A stretch of 58,402 bases of DNA, taken from the NCBI GenBank assembly GCA_017626015.1, contig JAGAJO010000020.1, positions 1 to 58,402 of the forward strand. Direction: 5' to 3'. Position numbers and translations under genes: made by a program. The notes beneath the pieces were generated by a model. It saw only the letters and a list, made by a program, of their open reading frames with translations, was not told where the DNA came from and did not search any database. Each line of letters opens with the position of its first letter. Within the stretch, counting starts at the first letter, position 1. Source of the DNA: Ruminococcus sp. (GTDB lineage: Bacteria; Bacillota; Clostridia; Oscillospirales; Ruminococcaceae). Shown here piece by piece: positions 24,374 through 33,800 of the stretch.

Positions 24374-25084
24374 ATGAAAACATTTGGAATATCATTGGCG
24401 GCAAGGTGCTGCGCTGCGTTTTGCTGCGTGTTGTCCGTCTGCATTTCAGCTTGCTCCTGTTCGTTGAAGAACGAGGACAAAGCGGGCGGAGATCTGATAA
24501 AGGCTGCACGGCAGGAATACTGTGGGCTTGACTCGGCAAAGGTCATAATGACCAACGAAAATACCGGTGAGGCGGAGCAGACCTTCACATTTAAATATGA
24601 CGAAAAGGATGTGCTGATGTTTTCCTACTATGGTAAAAGCGAAAATTCGGAGTATGCGCAGTACAACAACGGCACAGAATGCTTTACCTACGATAACGGA
24701 GAGTACATTCATTCGGTCAGGGGCGACGACGATTTTGTCAGGTATACCCGGGCAGTGACTCACCCGCAGGCGGACGAGGGGCTTCTGATCTACGAACCGA
24801 AATATATTGTTTCGGACAGCTCTGAAACGGACGACAGCGGGATCGAGCATATAACCCATGTTTACGATGCTGAGAAGATCGGAGCCGAGGTGGAACACGG
24901 CGATGTCACGGATTTTTGCGTTGATTATTATTTTGATCCGGACGGTAGTCTGCTTTATTTTGTAGAAACTACCACTGCCGACGAGGACGGGGAGGAGGTA
25001 ACCTATCCGTATAAGGTGGAGATCACCGAGAGAAATTCCGTTAAGGATGTAGAAAACACTACCGAGCCTTTCAGGGATAAGTAA
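24374..25084 (+). CDS. predicted lipoprotein of unknown function
   Basis: 236 residues. The signal peptide ends in a lipobox-like ISAC (cysteine near residue 29), followed by a mature domain of about 200 residues rich in acidic and aromatic residues. No family is recognised; the alternation of short beta-like segments suggests a LolA/outer-lipid-binding-like or YceB-like sheet, but that is a guess. CGGAG lies about nine bases before the ATG at 24374; the longer frame starting at 24308 overlaps the previous gene. It is the last gene before a strong terminator. Confidence 0.65.
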   Translation: MKTFGISLAARCCAAFCCVLSVCISACSCSLKNEDKAGGDLIKAARQEYCGLDSAKVIMTNENTGEAEQTFTFKYDEKDVLMFSYYGKSENSEYAQYNNGTECFTYDNGEYIHSVRGDDDFVRYTRAVTHPQADEGLLIYEPKYIVSDSSETDDSGIEHITHVYDAEKIGAEVEHGDVTDFCVDYYFDPDGSLLYFVETTTADEDGEEVTYPYKVEITERNSVKDVENTTEPFRDK

Positions 25085-25135
25085 TTAAAAGCGATGATGC
25101 TGTTCTGCATAAGTGTGGGATATATAGAAGAATTT

Positions 25136-25182
25136 ACGCCATAGTAATTATGATTTTGTTATAATTACTATGGCGTTGTTTT
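25136..25182 (+). terminator. intrinsic terminator of the divIC operon
   Basis: A 16-bp stem (ACGCCATAGTAATTAT and its complement), nine-base loop, then TGTTTT. It also separates this operon from the convergent methyltransferase gene. Confidence 0.85.
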
Positions 25183-25198
25183 AGAATAATAAAATATT

Positions 25199-25699
25199 TT
25201 ACTTCTTTCTTGGAAACCACGGAATACACCTGTTCACTCTCTTACAATAATCAATGTATTCCTGACCATATAAGTTTGTAAGCCATTTTTCCTCCGTATT
25301 TTTTAACACGATCGTCATCTCGATCCAGAATAATATTGGAATGATCAGAAGATATAAATTGTGTGCTATTAGAATTGTACCCGTACAGCCTAACATAAAA
25401 GCTGTATAACAAGGGTTTCTTACATACTTATATGTACCATTCGTTTTCAATTTATTATCTTTTATATTGTCTATAAGATTACCACCTATATCAGCTCCAA
25501 AAAACAATATTAAAGCTTCTATAATCAATAGTACACCCAAAACGATAAGTATTGTATTTACAATAATATTAAATTCCGTTTTTGGAATTATCTCTTTTAT
25601 GCTCAAAACAATAGCAACCGCTGTAATTGCTACCGTCGGAAAACATAATGCTGGTCCTATTCCCAAAACGGGCAAATGTTTTTTCCCTTCTCTTTCCAT
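25199..25699 (-). CDS. ICMT/PEMT-family membrane methyltransferase
   Basis: 166 residues with four hydrophobic segments. The C-terminal SAM-binding signature of the isoprenylcysteine carboxyl methyltransferase / phospholipid methyltransferase family is clear: GTYKYVRNPCYTAFML, a later EEKWLTNLYGQEYIDYCKRVNR and IPWFP. Bacterial members methylate unidentified membrane or small-molecule substrates. The start at 25699 follows AAGGG at nine bases; a frame extending to 25906 overlaps the promoter. The gene is markedly more AT-rich than its neighbours and uses A/T-ending codons, which hints at horizontal acquisition. Confidence 0.85.
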   Translation of the reverse strand: MEREGKKHLPVLGIGPALCFPTVAITAVAIVLSIKEIIPKTEFNIIVNTILIVLGVLLIIEALILFFGADIGGNLIDNIKDNKLKTNGTYKYVRNPCYTAFMLGCTGTILIAHNLYLLIIPILFWIEMTIVLKNTEEKWLTNLYGQEYIDYCKRVNRCIPWFPRKK

Positions 25700-25765
25700 C
25701 TGTTCCATCCCTTCGGAGAAAAATTGAAATTTATCCGCTCTGCAAATTTTGATTCGTACAGCTGT

Positions 25766-25794
25766 ATTATAGCATAAAAGCCCGGAACCGTCAA
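25766..25794 (-). promoter_or_regulatory. promoter of the ICMT-family gene
   Basis: On the minus strand, TTGACG (25789-25794), 17 bp, TATAAT (25766-25771), with extended -10 TGC. Confidence 0.75.
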
Positions 25795-25874
25795 CAACAT
25801 GCGGTTCATGAAAACGCACGGAAACTGATCTCAGAAGCTTCCTTATATGATCGATACACAAGTATGAATAAAGG

Positions 25875-25905
25875 TGCGCCGTGCTAATTATTCTTGTACG
25901 GCGCA
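25875..25905 (-). terminator. hairpin after the GGDEF/EAL gene
   Basis: An eight-bp stem TGCGCCGT / ACGGCGCA with a 15-base loop, 17 bp past the stop codon. The minus-strand tail CCTTTATTC is only weakly U-rich. Confidence 0.5.
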
Positions 25906-25921
25906 TTGAATTACTGTTTTG

Positions 25922-28900
25922 TTATTTTAACCTTTTGTGCTTGTTCAGATTTCTGATCTCCTCTGCTACTGATTGTCTCGGAGGCTCAGGCTCTATCATA
26001 GGGTAATTTACATAAAAGCCCTGAATAAGATCAATTCCGCAGTTAATGACAGTTTTCAGCTCATTATAGGTCTCAACGCCCTCTGCAAGCACCAGCACGT
26101 TACGGCTCTTTGCCATTTGCACCAGATTTTTGATTATGCTGATCCTTCCGGGATCTGCGTCACAGCCGCAGATTATGGATCTGTCAAGCTTTATCAGATC
26201 CGGCTCAAGCCTTATGAGAAGATATTCGCTGTTGTATCCGCTGCCGAAATCGTCAAGAGCCATTTTTGCACCCCAGCGTCGCAGCATTTCCTGCTTTTCT
26301 TCTGTATAGCGTTCGTTTTCCTTTTCGCTTTCCAGAACCTCAAGAACGATATTTTTTAGCATTGGAGCAAATTCTCTTTCAATATACCTCATGTCGCTGC
26401 TGTTGACAATACAGTTGGAAAGCGAATTTATAAAGATCCTGGAATTATCGGGTATCCTTCCTTTTTTGACCTGTTCACGGAAGCTTGAAAGTCCGTTTAC
26501 CCATGTCAGTCTTTCGATCTCATAAAGCTTTGCGCCTGTCTTTGCAAGTCTGATAAAATCGAGAGAGGTGCGCAGTATTTCGGAATTTGGACGCATAAGC
26601 ATTTCATAGCCGTAGATCTCTCCAGTATGGGCGCTGACAATGCTCTGGAATGCAAAGCAGATCCTTTCCTCGTCGATTATGCGATTCATTTCTTCAATGC
26701 CGGTCATAAGGATGCTGTCCTGCTTATAGGTCTCCATATCAAATTCCGCAATGCTTCCCTTGGTGGAGTGCTTAATGGTATACATGGCAAAATCAGCATA
26801 CTTAATGAGCATATCGTAATTGTCTGCGTCGTCCGGATACCATGCAACGCCTCCGCTGGCACGGAGCTTATATTTTGTTCCGTCCGAAAGAATGCAGTAG
26901 GTCGTAAGAAGCTTGTCCTTGATCTTCTCGATTATCAGCCTTATCTCTTCCTTGGAGCTGAAGCCGCTGAGACAAACGTTGAACTCGTCGCCTGACATTC
27001 TGGAAACTATTCCGCCGTAGTCCATAAAGCTTTTGAAAACGGAAGCCGCTGTTCGGATATAATCGTCTCCGAAATCGTGACCGTATGTATCGTTGACATA
27101 TTTAAGGTTATCCAGATCAAGCATGATGATAGCTGTAAATTTAAGCCGCTTGGGATCCGAGAACACCTCGTTGAGTTTTTTGATATATGCACGCCTGTTC
27201 AGCAGACCTGTGGTTATGTCGTGGTCACGCTCAAATTCAATACGCTTTTTCTCTATGATATCCTTTGTAACGTCCTGGACAAGGCACACAACGTCGGTCT
27301 TGTCTCTTGAAAGGCTGAATTTATACCACTGCTCGTCCATAGTAACGGGGTGTCTGAAGAAAATCTCTATGTCGATCTTTTCAGTTGTAGAGATCGTTTC
27401 CGCGCTGTGTGAAAAAATACGGTTAGAGCAGACAATATTTTCTTGGTCTATTTTGCTGAGTATGGCGGAAAATTTCTCAAAGCTCAGCATCACATCGGAG
27501 TCTGTGGGAAGCTCCTCCAGTTCCAGCAGATGAGTCAGTGTGGAGCTTACATAAACTGTGCCGCTGTCGTATGAATATGTGAAAACGCCTATTCCCGCAT
27601 CAGCCATGCCGATGATCTTGGAGAGCTTATGCGCATTTTCCTTTACATTGTTCTGAAGCCGCAGTATAGCGTTTCCAAGCATATCGATCTCCCGTATGTT
27701 GGACGACTCAAATCCCACAAGTCCGTCTGCGTCCTCGGAGCTTTTATTGAGAGTATCGATCATATTTTTGACCGGAGCGGTCATACGGCGGTTAAGTATG
27801 ATAGAGCCGGTAATACTCAGGGCGAGAGAAACCGCAGAAGAAATGATGAACATAACAACAAGCTCGTTGTATATTGCCATGATCCCGTTGCTGTCGCCGA
27901 TAGCGATAAACGCCCATTTCTGCTGCTTGAACGGGGATCCTGAATTATACATATTAAGCTCCTGTATATTTCCTACGGTGCTTAGATCGTTTTTGGGGTT
28001 AAAGTTATATATATCTCCTTCTATCTTGTTGCTTCGGTCGAGCTTAGTATTTTTGTTGACCAGTCTGCTGAACAGGGGACCTGTGTGCATGATCTCGGTA
28101 TATTCGCCGTTATTATCCAGGTCTACGCCGAGAATATAGCATGACATACCGTTAAAAGAGTCTGCATCAGGCAGTGAGTCAAGTATAAGCTTTTCCGTTA
28201 TTCCTATTCCCACTACTCCGTAAATAGTTCCGTCTGCGGACATGAGCGGAAGCGTATATTTTATACTCGGCATAGCCGAACGTGAGATCCTTGAAAAACC
28301 GCTCCAGTAGCCCATTTCGTATAGGTCTGTATCCGTAAAGGTCTCGGCGGCGTCAATGGTGTTGTAATAAAAGTCGTAATTACCGCTTTCTCTGTCTGTT
28401 ATATCAAGCTGCGCTGCCCATTCAAAGTCAAGCACTATGCCAAGATCAGAGGCGATGCCCGAGTAGCCCATTTCCATGAGCAGATCCTCGTTGTTTGTAT
28501 AGTCGTTCTGATAAGGATCGTTATCCCTGATATAAATGCCGCATTTCTTCTTTTTATCCTCGCTGTTGTAAAGGTTGCCGGAATTAAGGATCATAAATAC
28601 GTCATTTACCTGATTTTGACGTACCAGTGACATCAGTATGTCTGATGATTCGGATATTATGCGCTTGTCAAGCTCCTTATCCTGCCTGATATCCAGCGCT
28701 GTCAAGTCCTCCTCCTCAAGGATTTTTTCTACTCGCTGATTTATCTCTACAGCAGAATTGTACACGGTCTCGGTACGTTGATTGAACATATTTTCAACAT
28801 AGCTTTTACGGTTTGAATTTTTTTCGATAAATGTATTGTACGCATATTTTCTTATGTATGAAAATTCGCCGCCGAAAAGAAGCACGGCAAAGAACGTTCC

Positions 28901-29005
28901 AAGCTGTAAAATGGTAATTATCATCATGGGTATAAACAGCTTGGACGAAAATGTGCTTACTTTTTTAGTTCGTTTTTTTGCAGAGGAATATGACGCTTTT
29001 TTCAT
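25922..29005 (-). CDS. membrane sensor with Cache-like, HAMP, PAS, GGDEF and EAL domains
   Basis: 1027 residues. TM helix 24-46, a large extracellular Cache-like region (47-381), TM helix 382-404, HAMP-like linker (405-450), PAS-like region (about 460-580), GGDEF (590-755; signature SGDEF 671-675, metal residues in MLDLDNLKYVNDTYGH) and EAL (765-1005). The EAL signature reads EML (801-803), and the phosphodiesterase residues appear intact: E801, N860, E892, D918-D919 in LDDFGSGY, K939, E975 in EGVE, Q995 in QGF. It should make and/or degrade cyclic di-GMP in response to an extracellular signal. It is cotranscribed 63 bp downstream of a solute-binding lipoprotein with no ABC permease present, so that lipoprotein may feed its Cache domain. 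Confidence 0.92.
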   Translation of the reverse strand: MKKASYSSAKKRTKKVSTFSSKLFIPMMIITILQLGTFFAVLLFGGEFSYIRKYAYNTFIEKNSNRKSYVENMFNQRTETVYNSAVEINQRVEKILEEEDLTALDIRQDKELDKRIISESSDILMSLVRQNQVNDVFMILNSGNLYNSEDKKKKCGIYIRDNDPYQNDYTNNEDLLMEMGYSGIASDLGIVLDFEWAAQLDITDRESGNYDFYYNTIDAAETFTDTDLYEMGYWSGFSRISRSAMPSIKYTLPLMSADGTIYGVVGIGITEKLILDSLPDADSFNGMSCYILGVDLDNNGEYTEIMHTGPLFSRLVNKNTKLDRSNKIEGDIYNFNPKNDLSTVGNIQELNMYNSGSPFKQQKWAFIAIGDSNGIMAIYNELVVMFIISSAVSLALSITGSIILNRRMTAPVKNMIDTLNKSSEDADGLVGFESSNIREIDMLGNAILRLQNNVKENAHKLSKIIGMADAGIGVFTYSYDSGTVYVSSTLTHLLELEELPTDSDVMLSFEKFSAILSKIDQENIVCSNRIFSHSAETISTTEKIDIEIFFRHPVTMDEQWYKFSLSRDKTDVVCLVQDVTKDIIEKKRIEFERDHDITTGLLNRRAYIKKLNEVFSDPKRLKFTAIIMLDLDNLKYVNDTYGHDFGDDYIRTAASVFKSFMDYGGIVSRMSGDEFNVCLSGFSSKEEIRLIIEKIKDKLLTTYCILSDGTKYKLRASGGVAWYPDDADNYDMLIKYADFAMYTIKHSTKGSIAEFDMETYKQDSILMTGIEEMNRIIDEERICFAFQSIVSAHTGEIYGYEMLMRPNSEILRTSLDFIRLAKTGAKLYEIERLTWVNGLSSFREQVKKGRIPDNSRIFINSLSNCIVNSSDMRYIEREFAPMLKNIVLEVLESEKENERYTEEKQEMLRRWGAKMALDDFGSGYNSEYLLIRLEPDLIKLDRSIICGCDADPGRISIIKNLVQMAKSRNVLVLAEGVETYNELKTVINCGIDLIQGFYVNYPMIEPEPPRQSVAEEIRNLNKHKRLK

Positions 29006-29068
29006 GTTTATAACGGCCCTCTCCGTGGGAGCGGCTCCTTTCTGTGAAGTTGGCGGCAGGCGGCAGTA

Positions 29069-30544
29069 TTATGAATTTATAATTCCTTCCAGGCTGCTTA
29101 CAAAGCTGTCGTACCATTTGTCAAAGGCTTCGTCGCTGATAAAGTCTTCCAGCACGGCGTCTCTGTCTTCTCCGCCGGAAATTCTCTGCATAACCGTTTC
29201 GTGATCTGCAGAGGCGGTACTTTGTATCGTATCGCCTATATAATCTCTCATTTCCGCAGATTTGCTGAAGGGTGCGCTTGTATAAAGAGCCCTTTCGTTT
29301 ATTTCTTCAATAGCGATATTTATTGCGTTGAGCATGGTATCGTCCATAGGCTGCTCAAGATTTTCGTTGGTATTTTTGATAGCTTCAAAATCGTTAGCAG
29401 CTTTCTTGACCGGCAGATAACCGGAGCCTACGGAAAATTCGATATTTCTTTCCTCTTCGGTAAACCATTTAAGAAATTCAAGACACGCATATTCTGTCTT
29501 TTCATCGGATTTTATAACGCTCATTCCGGCTCCCTGCTGGACAAGATACGGTTCCGTGCCCTCGAAAACGGGGACTTTCGTAATTATATTTTCGATGGGG
29601 TAGGTGTAATCGTCGTTGAGAGTCACCTCGTCCGGGAAATATGCGGCGCCGGTGGTGGAGCATACAAGGGCGATAAGCGAGCCTGTTTTTGCGTCATCGC
29701 TTCTGAAACGACTCTGAGCGGTAAAATATCCCTTAACATAAGGAACATAATAATTATCCCAAAGCTTTCTCACAACACCCTTATCCACGTTTAACGAGGC
29801 TTTGCCGTCTTCGTTTATGTCAACATACTGACATCCCAGCTGTCTGGCTCCTATATACATATAATTTGCGGCGGAGTCTCTTCCGTAGAACGCTTTTCCG
29901 TCATTGGGAATGTCGGGAGTGAGAGCGTCGGTGTAATTGTAATATTTTTCCGAAACCTCCACCAGTCCTTCTATGGTGGAAATATCGTCAAGACTTACTC
30001 CTTCCGACTGCGAAAACTTGTCCCAGTCGGTTTTGTTTATCATCATGATCTCCGTACTTTTGGCGGTCGGGAATATTTTAAGCGTCTCGCCGTCAAACAT
30101 TCCTTCGTCAATGTATTCGTCAATATATTCGCCGATCTCGTCATTGGTAAGATATTGCTTAAGATCAGCCAGCTTGCCGTCAAGGTCAAGGGTGTACGCT
30201 GTTTCAGAGTAGGTAGCGAATATGTTGGGAGGAGTATCTGCACCTGCGTCTCCGTTGACAGCGGCAACGACGCTCTGAGACAGCTCATCAATGGAGGATT
30301 TGCTGTATGCCTCCACGATGATTCCCTCTTCAAAGCCTACCGTATCGTTGAACTCCTTCACTATTTCGTCAAAGGAGGTTTGCTGTACGCCGTTGTAGTA
30401 ATGCCATACGGTGATAGTTACAGGGTCTTCTTTGTCAAGTGGTTTCTTTTTTTTATTTTCTTCTTTTTCATTGCCGCAGCCAACTGTACCTGTGCAGGCT
30501 ATAAGCATAGCTGAAATGATGCATAAAAGCTTGTGGTGTCTCAT
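29069..30544 (-). CDS. extracellular solute-binding lipoprotein (sugar-type, family 1), no cognate permease
   Basis: 491 residues. A lipoprotein signal (TGTVGC, cysteine near residue 23) and a short Lys-rich linker precede a family 1 binding-protein fold: ITVWHYYNG at the start of the mature domain, a helix-rich centre (AKSTEIMMINKTDWDKF) and C-terminal YACLEFLKWFTEEERNIEFSVGSGYLPV, all characteristic of carbohydrate ABC-importer receptors. However, no permease or ATPase genes flank it; the downstream partner in the same transcript is the GGDEF/EAL sensor. AAAGGAG precedes the ATG. Role inferred: ligand sensor for the c-di-GMP protein, or a receptor for a transporter encoded elsewhere. Confidence 0.88.
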   Translation of the reverse strand: MRHHKLLCIISAMLIACTGTVGCGNEKEENKKKKPLDKEDPVTITVWHYYNGVQQTSFDEIVKEFNDTVGFEEGIIVEAYSKSSIDELSQSVVAAVNGDAGADTPPNIFATYSETAYTLDLDGKLADLKQYLTNDEIGEYIDEYIDEGMFDGETLKIFPTAKSTEIMMINKTDWDKFSQSEGVSLDDISTIEGLVEVSEKYYNYTDALTPDIPNDGKAFYGRDSAANYMYIGARQLGCQYVDINEDGKASLNVDKGVVRKLWDNYYVPYVKGYFTAQSRFRSDDAKTGSLIALVCSTTGAAYFPDEVTLNDDYTYPIENIITKVPVFEGTEPYLVQQGAGMSVIKSDEKTEYACLEFLKWFTEEERNIEFSVGSGYLPVKKAANDFEAIKNTNENLEQPMDDTMLNAINIAIEEINERALYTSAPFSKSAEMRDYIGDTIQSTASADHETVMQRISGGEDRDAVLEDFISDEAFDKWYDSFVSSLEGIINS

Positions 30545-30617
30545 TTTGGTCAGCTCCTTTTTAGTTTTGTTTTCAAGGAATTTTTATATAGGACTTTATT
30601 CACAAATATTTTATATT

Positions 30618-30646
30618 ATTATACCATTATTTGTACGGATTGTCAA
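30618..30646 (-). promoter_or_regulatory. promoter of the solute-binding/GGDEF-EAL operon
   Basis: On the minus strand, consensus TTGACA (30641-30646), 17 bp, TATAAT (30618-30623) with extended -10 TGG: essentially a perfect vegetative promoter. It is one of two divergent promoters in the 313-bp gap 30545-30857, the other being at 30782-30810. Confidence 0.85.
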
Positions 30647-30781
30647 GGCAGATAGTACAAGTTTCACAAAAATCGATATTAAGCTGATCTGACTGTGTAC
30701 AGAGTAATTGACCGCTGTCCGGTAATGCTGTTGTTTTATAATAACATTTAATGAATTAGTATCAAATATACATTTTATCCA

Positions 30782-30810
30782 TTGAAATTCCCGAAAAAAT
30801 ATGATATAAT
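30782..30810 (+). promoter_or_regulatory. promoter of the 1576-residue MBG protein
   Basis: TTGAAA at 30782-30787, 17 bp, TATAAT at 30805-30810, extended -10 TGA. The leader is about 40 nt and ends with CAGGGGGC before the ATG. Confidence 0.8.
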
Positions 30811-30857
30811 ATAACAAATATAACCATTAGAATTTTATAAGATCAGGGGGCATTGAT

Positions 30858-33800
30858 ATGAAATTTGCATACGTTTTGAGAAGAAGGATACTCCTTTCGG
30901 CAGCTGCTGTCGTTATGCTTGCGGGGGCAGCCGCTGCGGTACGTTTTGAAAAAATAAACACATTTTTTATGAATGCTCAGGCGGCGGAAGCTTACGATAT
31001 AAGCTCCGCAGAGATAACCTATGCCAAAAGCCATACCTTTGGGGGCGTAGCTAAAACTCCTGCCGTTACAGTTAAAATGGGAGGGGTTACGCTAAAGAAG
31101 AATACCGACTACACCGTTTCGTACAGCAATAATATAAATGTGGGAACGGCGTACCTTACGGTTTCCGGCAAAGGCAAATACAGCGGAAGCGTCAAAAAAA
31201 GCTTCACTATCTCTCCACGTTCAATTTCAAACTGCTCTGTGTCTCTTGCTACTGAAACCAAGTATTTCAACGGCGTAAGGGCGAAGCCCGTTCTTATCGT
31301 AAAGATAGGAGATAAAACGGTCACATCAGCGGATTACAGTACCTGCTATACGGACAATCTCTCTGTAGGTACGGGAAAGGTCACTGTTACAGGAAGAAAA
31401 AATCTAAAGGGGACGGTCACCAGGTATTTTAAAATACTTCCGAGAAATATAAATAACTGCGGGATAACTATAGATGAGGAGAATTTCGACTGTGAAAGCG
31501 AAAACCTTAAGCAGTTTATTACCGTTACGGTAGTCGGAAAGGAGATCTACAGCGGCAATTATGAGGTTACGGCTGTAAACGATTACTCGAAGGGGATAAG
31601 TACCCTGACAATAACAGGTCAGAGAAATCTTGCAGGAACGGTCACAAAGACTGTAAAGCTCCCCGAGGATGACCGTGTTGACATTTCGTCTGCCGGCTTT
31701 ACGGTTACACTGGGGGCGGAAAGCTTTATTTATTCAGGCTTGTCAGTCACACCCTCCGTCAAGGTACAGAACGGTGGGGTAAATCTTAAGTCCGGTACGG
31801 ATTTCAGGGTCGTATATCTGGATAATGTCAATGCCGGTACGGCAAGGGCTGTCGTCGAGGGCATAGGAAACTATAAAGGAAGCGTTACAAAAAGCTTTTC
31901 GATCAGTCAAAAATACATAAGCGCTGCGGAAATAACCGTTGATGACAGCAGTCTTGTTTTTGACGGGAAGCCCAAGGAGCCGAAGATAACAGTCCGCTTC
32001 GGAGACAAGCTCCTGGAGGAGGGCAGGGATTACACCCTGGAGTATCTCAATAACATAAATACGTCTAACAGTCCTGCGGTCAGAATAGCCGGTATCGGAA
32101 ATTTCCAGGGTGCGGTAAGCAAAAAGTTTGCTATTGCATCGAGAAAGGCGGAGGACTGCGTTGTTACACTTTCCTCGGAAAGCTTTGAGTACACGGGCGG
32201 ATATATCAAGCCCGGGGTGTCCGTTACGCTTGACGGAAATACCCTCCGTGCAGGAACGGATTATTCTGTCGCCTATTCTGACAATCTTTCGGCGGGGACT
32301 GCAAAGGTGACAGTCACCGGAAAAATGCTGCTTACAGGTACTCTTGTCAAGACCTATCAGATAACTCCGGCAGACATATCAAAACGCTGTGAAACGGCAT
32401 TTGATAACAAGGCTGTTTACTATACAGGCTCGGCAGCGGTGCCGGCAGTCACGGTGACTAAGGGCGAAACTGTTCTGAAAAACGGCAGAGATTATGTCCT
32501 GGCGGGAGAAAATAATATAAACGCAGGAACTGCTTCGGTCACGGTCAAGGGCATCGGGAACTACTGCGGCAGCGTGACAGGCAATTTCGAGATCCTGCCA
32601 AGAACCATAGGTTCGGCAGAGTTTTTCGCAGACGATTCTGGTCTTGTTTTCGACGGCACGGCGAAAGAGCCTGCGGTCACAATGACCTATAACGGCATGG
32701 AGCTTAAGGAAGGAAAGGATTATACCCTTGAATACCGTTATAACGTTAATACCTCCAACAGTCCTACGGTCATTGTCACAGGGTTCGGAAACTATATCGG
32801 GAGCATAAACAGAAAATTTACCGTTTCTCCCAGACCTGCGGCGGACTGCGTTGTTATACTTTCCTCGGAAAGCTATGAGTACACGGGCGGATATATCAAG
32901 CCTGAGGTATCGGTCACGCTTGATGGAAACACTCTCCGTGCGGGAACGGATTATTCTGTCGCATATTCTGACAATCTTTCGGCTGGTACAGCAAGGGTGA
33001 CTGTCACCGGAAAAATGCTGCTTACAGGTGCGGTGGAAAAGACCTACCGTATAACTCCCGTTGATATTTCCAAGAAGGGTGAGGCAAGCCTTAACAACAC
33101 CGATTTTTATTACACTGGCAAACCTGTAGAGCCTGCTGTGACGGTTTCCTCACAGGGTAAGCTACTGGTCCAGGACAAGGACTTTACCGTCTCCTATGCG
33201 GATAACCTCAATTCGGGAGAGGGAAGGATCACCGTTGCGGCAACGGGAAATTATACGGGAACTGTGCAGCTTGGTTTCGAGATACAGCCGAGATATCTTG
33301 GCAAGGCGGAAATATCTGTTGACGATGCGGGCGTAGTTTATGACGGAACTCCCAAACAGCCAAAGGTAACTGTATCATACGAGGGCTCACAGCTTGAGTG
33401 TGGAAAGGACTATATAATCGAATGTGCCAATAATATAAACGCCACCAGCAATCCCTCGGTCACAGTTAAGGGAACGGGAAATTTCAGTGGTGAGCTGAGC
33501 AGTCACTTTACCATTCAGCCGAAGCCGGTAAGCGATTGCCTTTTGCCTGCGTACAGCTATACCTACAAGTATACCGGCGGATATATCACACCCTTTAAGA
33601 ATACGTTTTTCGGCGGAGAGCTTGAGGCGGGCAGGGATTATGACGTTTCCTACGAAAACAACACCGGAATAGGAGAGGGTGTTGCCGTTATAGAGGGCAA
33701 GTCAAACTATACCGGTACTCTCAGGCAGCCTTTTCAGATAAAATACGATATATCGAGAATGAATATTTCGGGAATAGATCCGAAATATACCGCAGACGGT

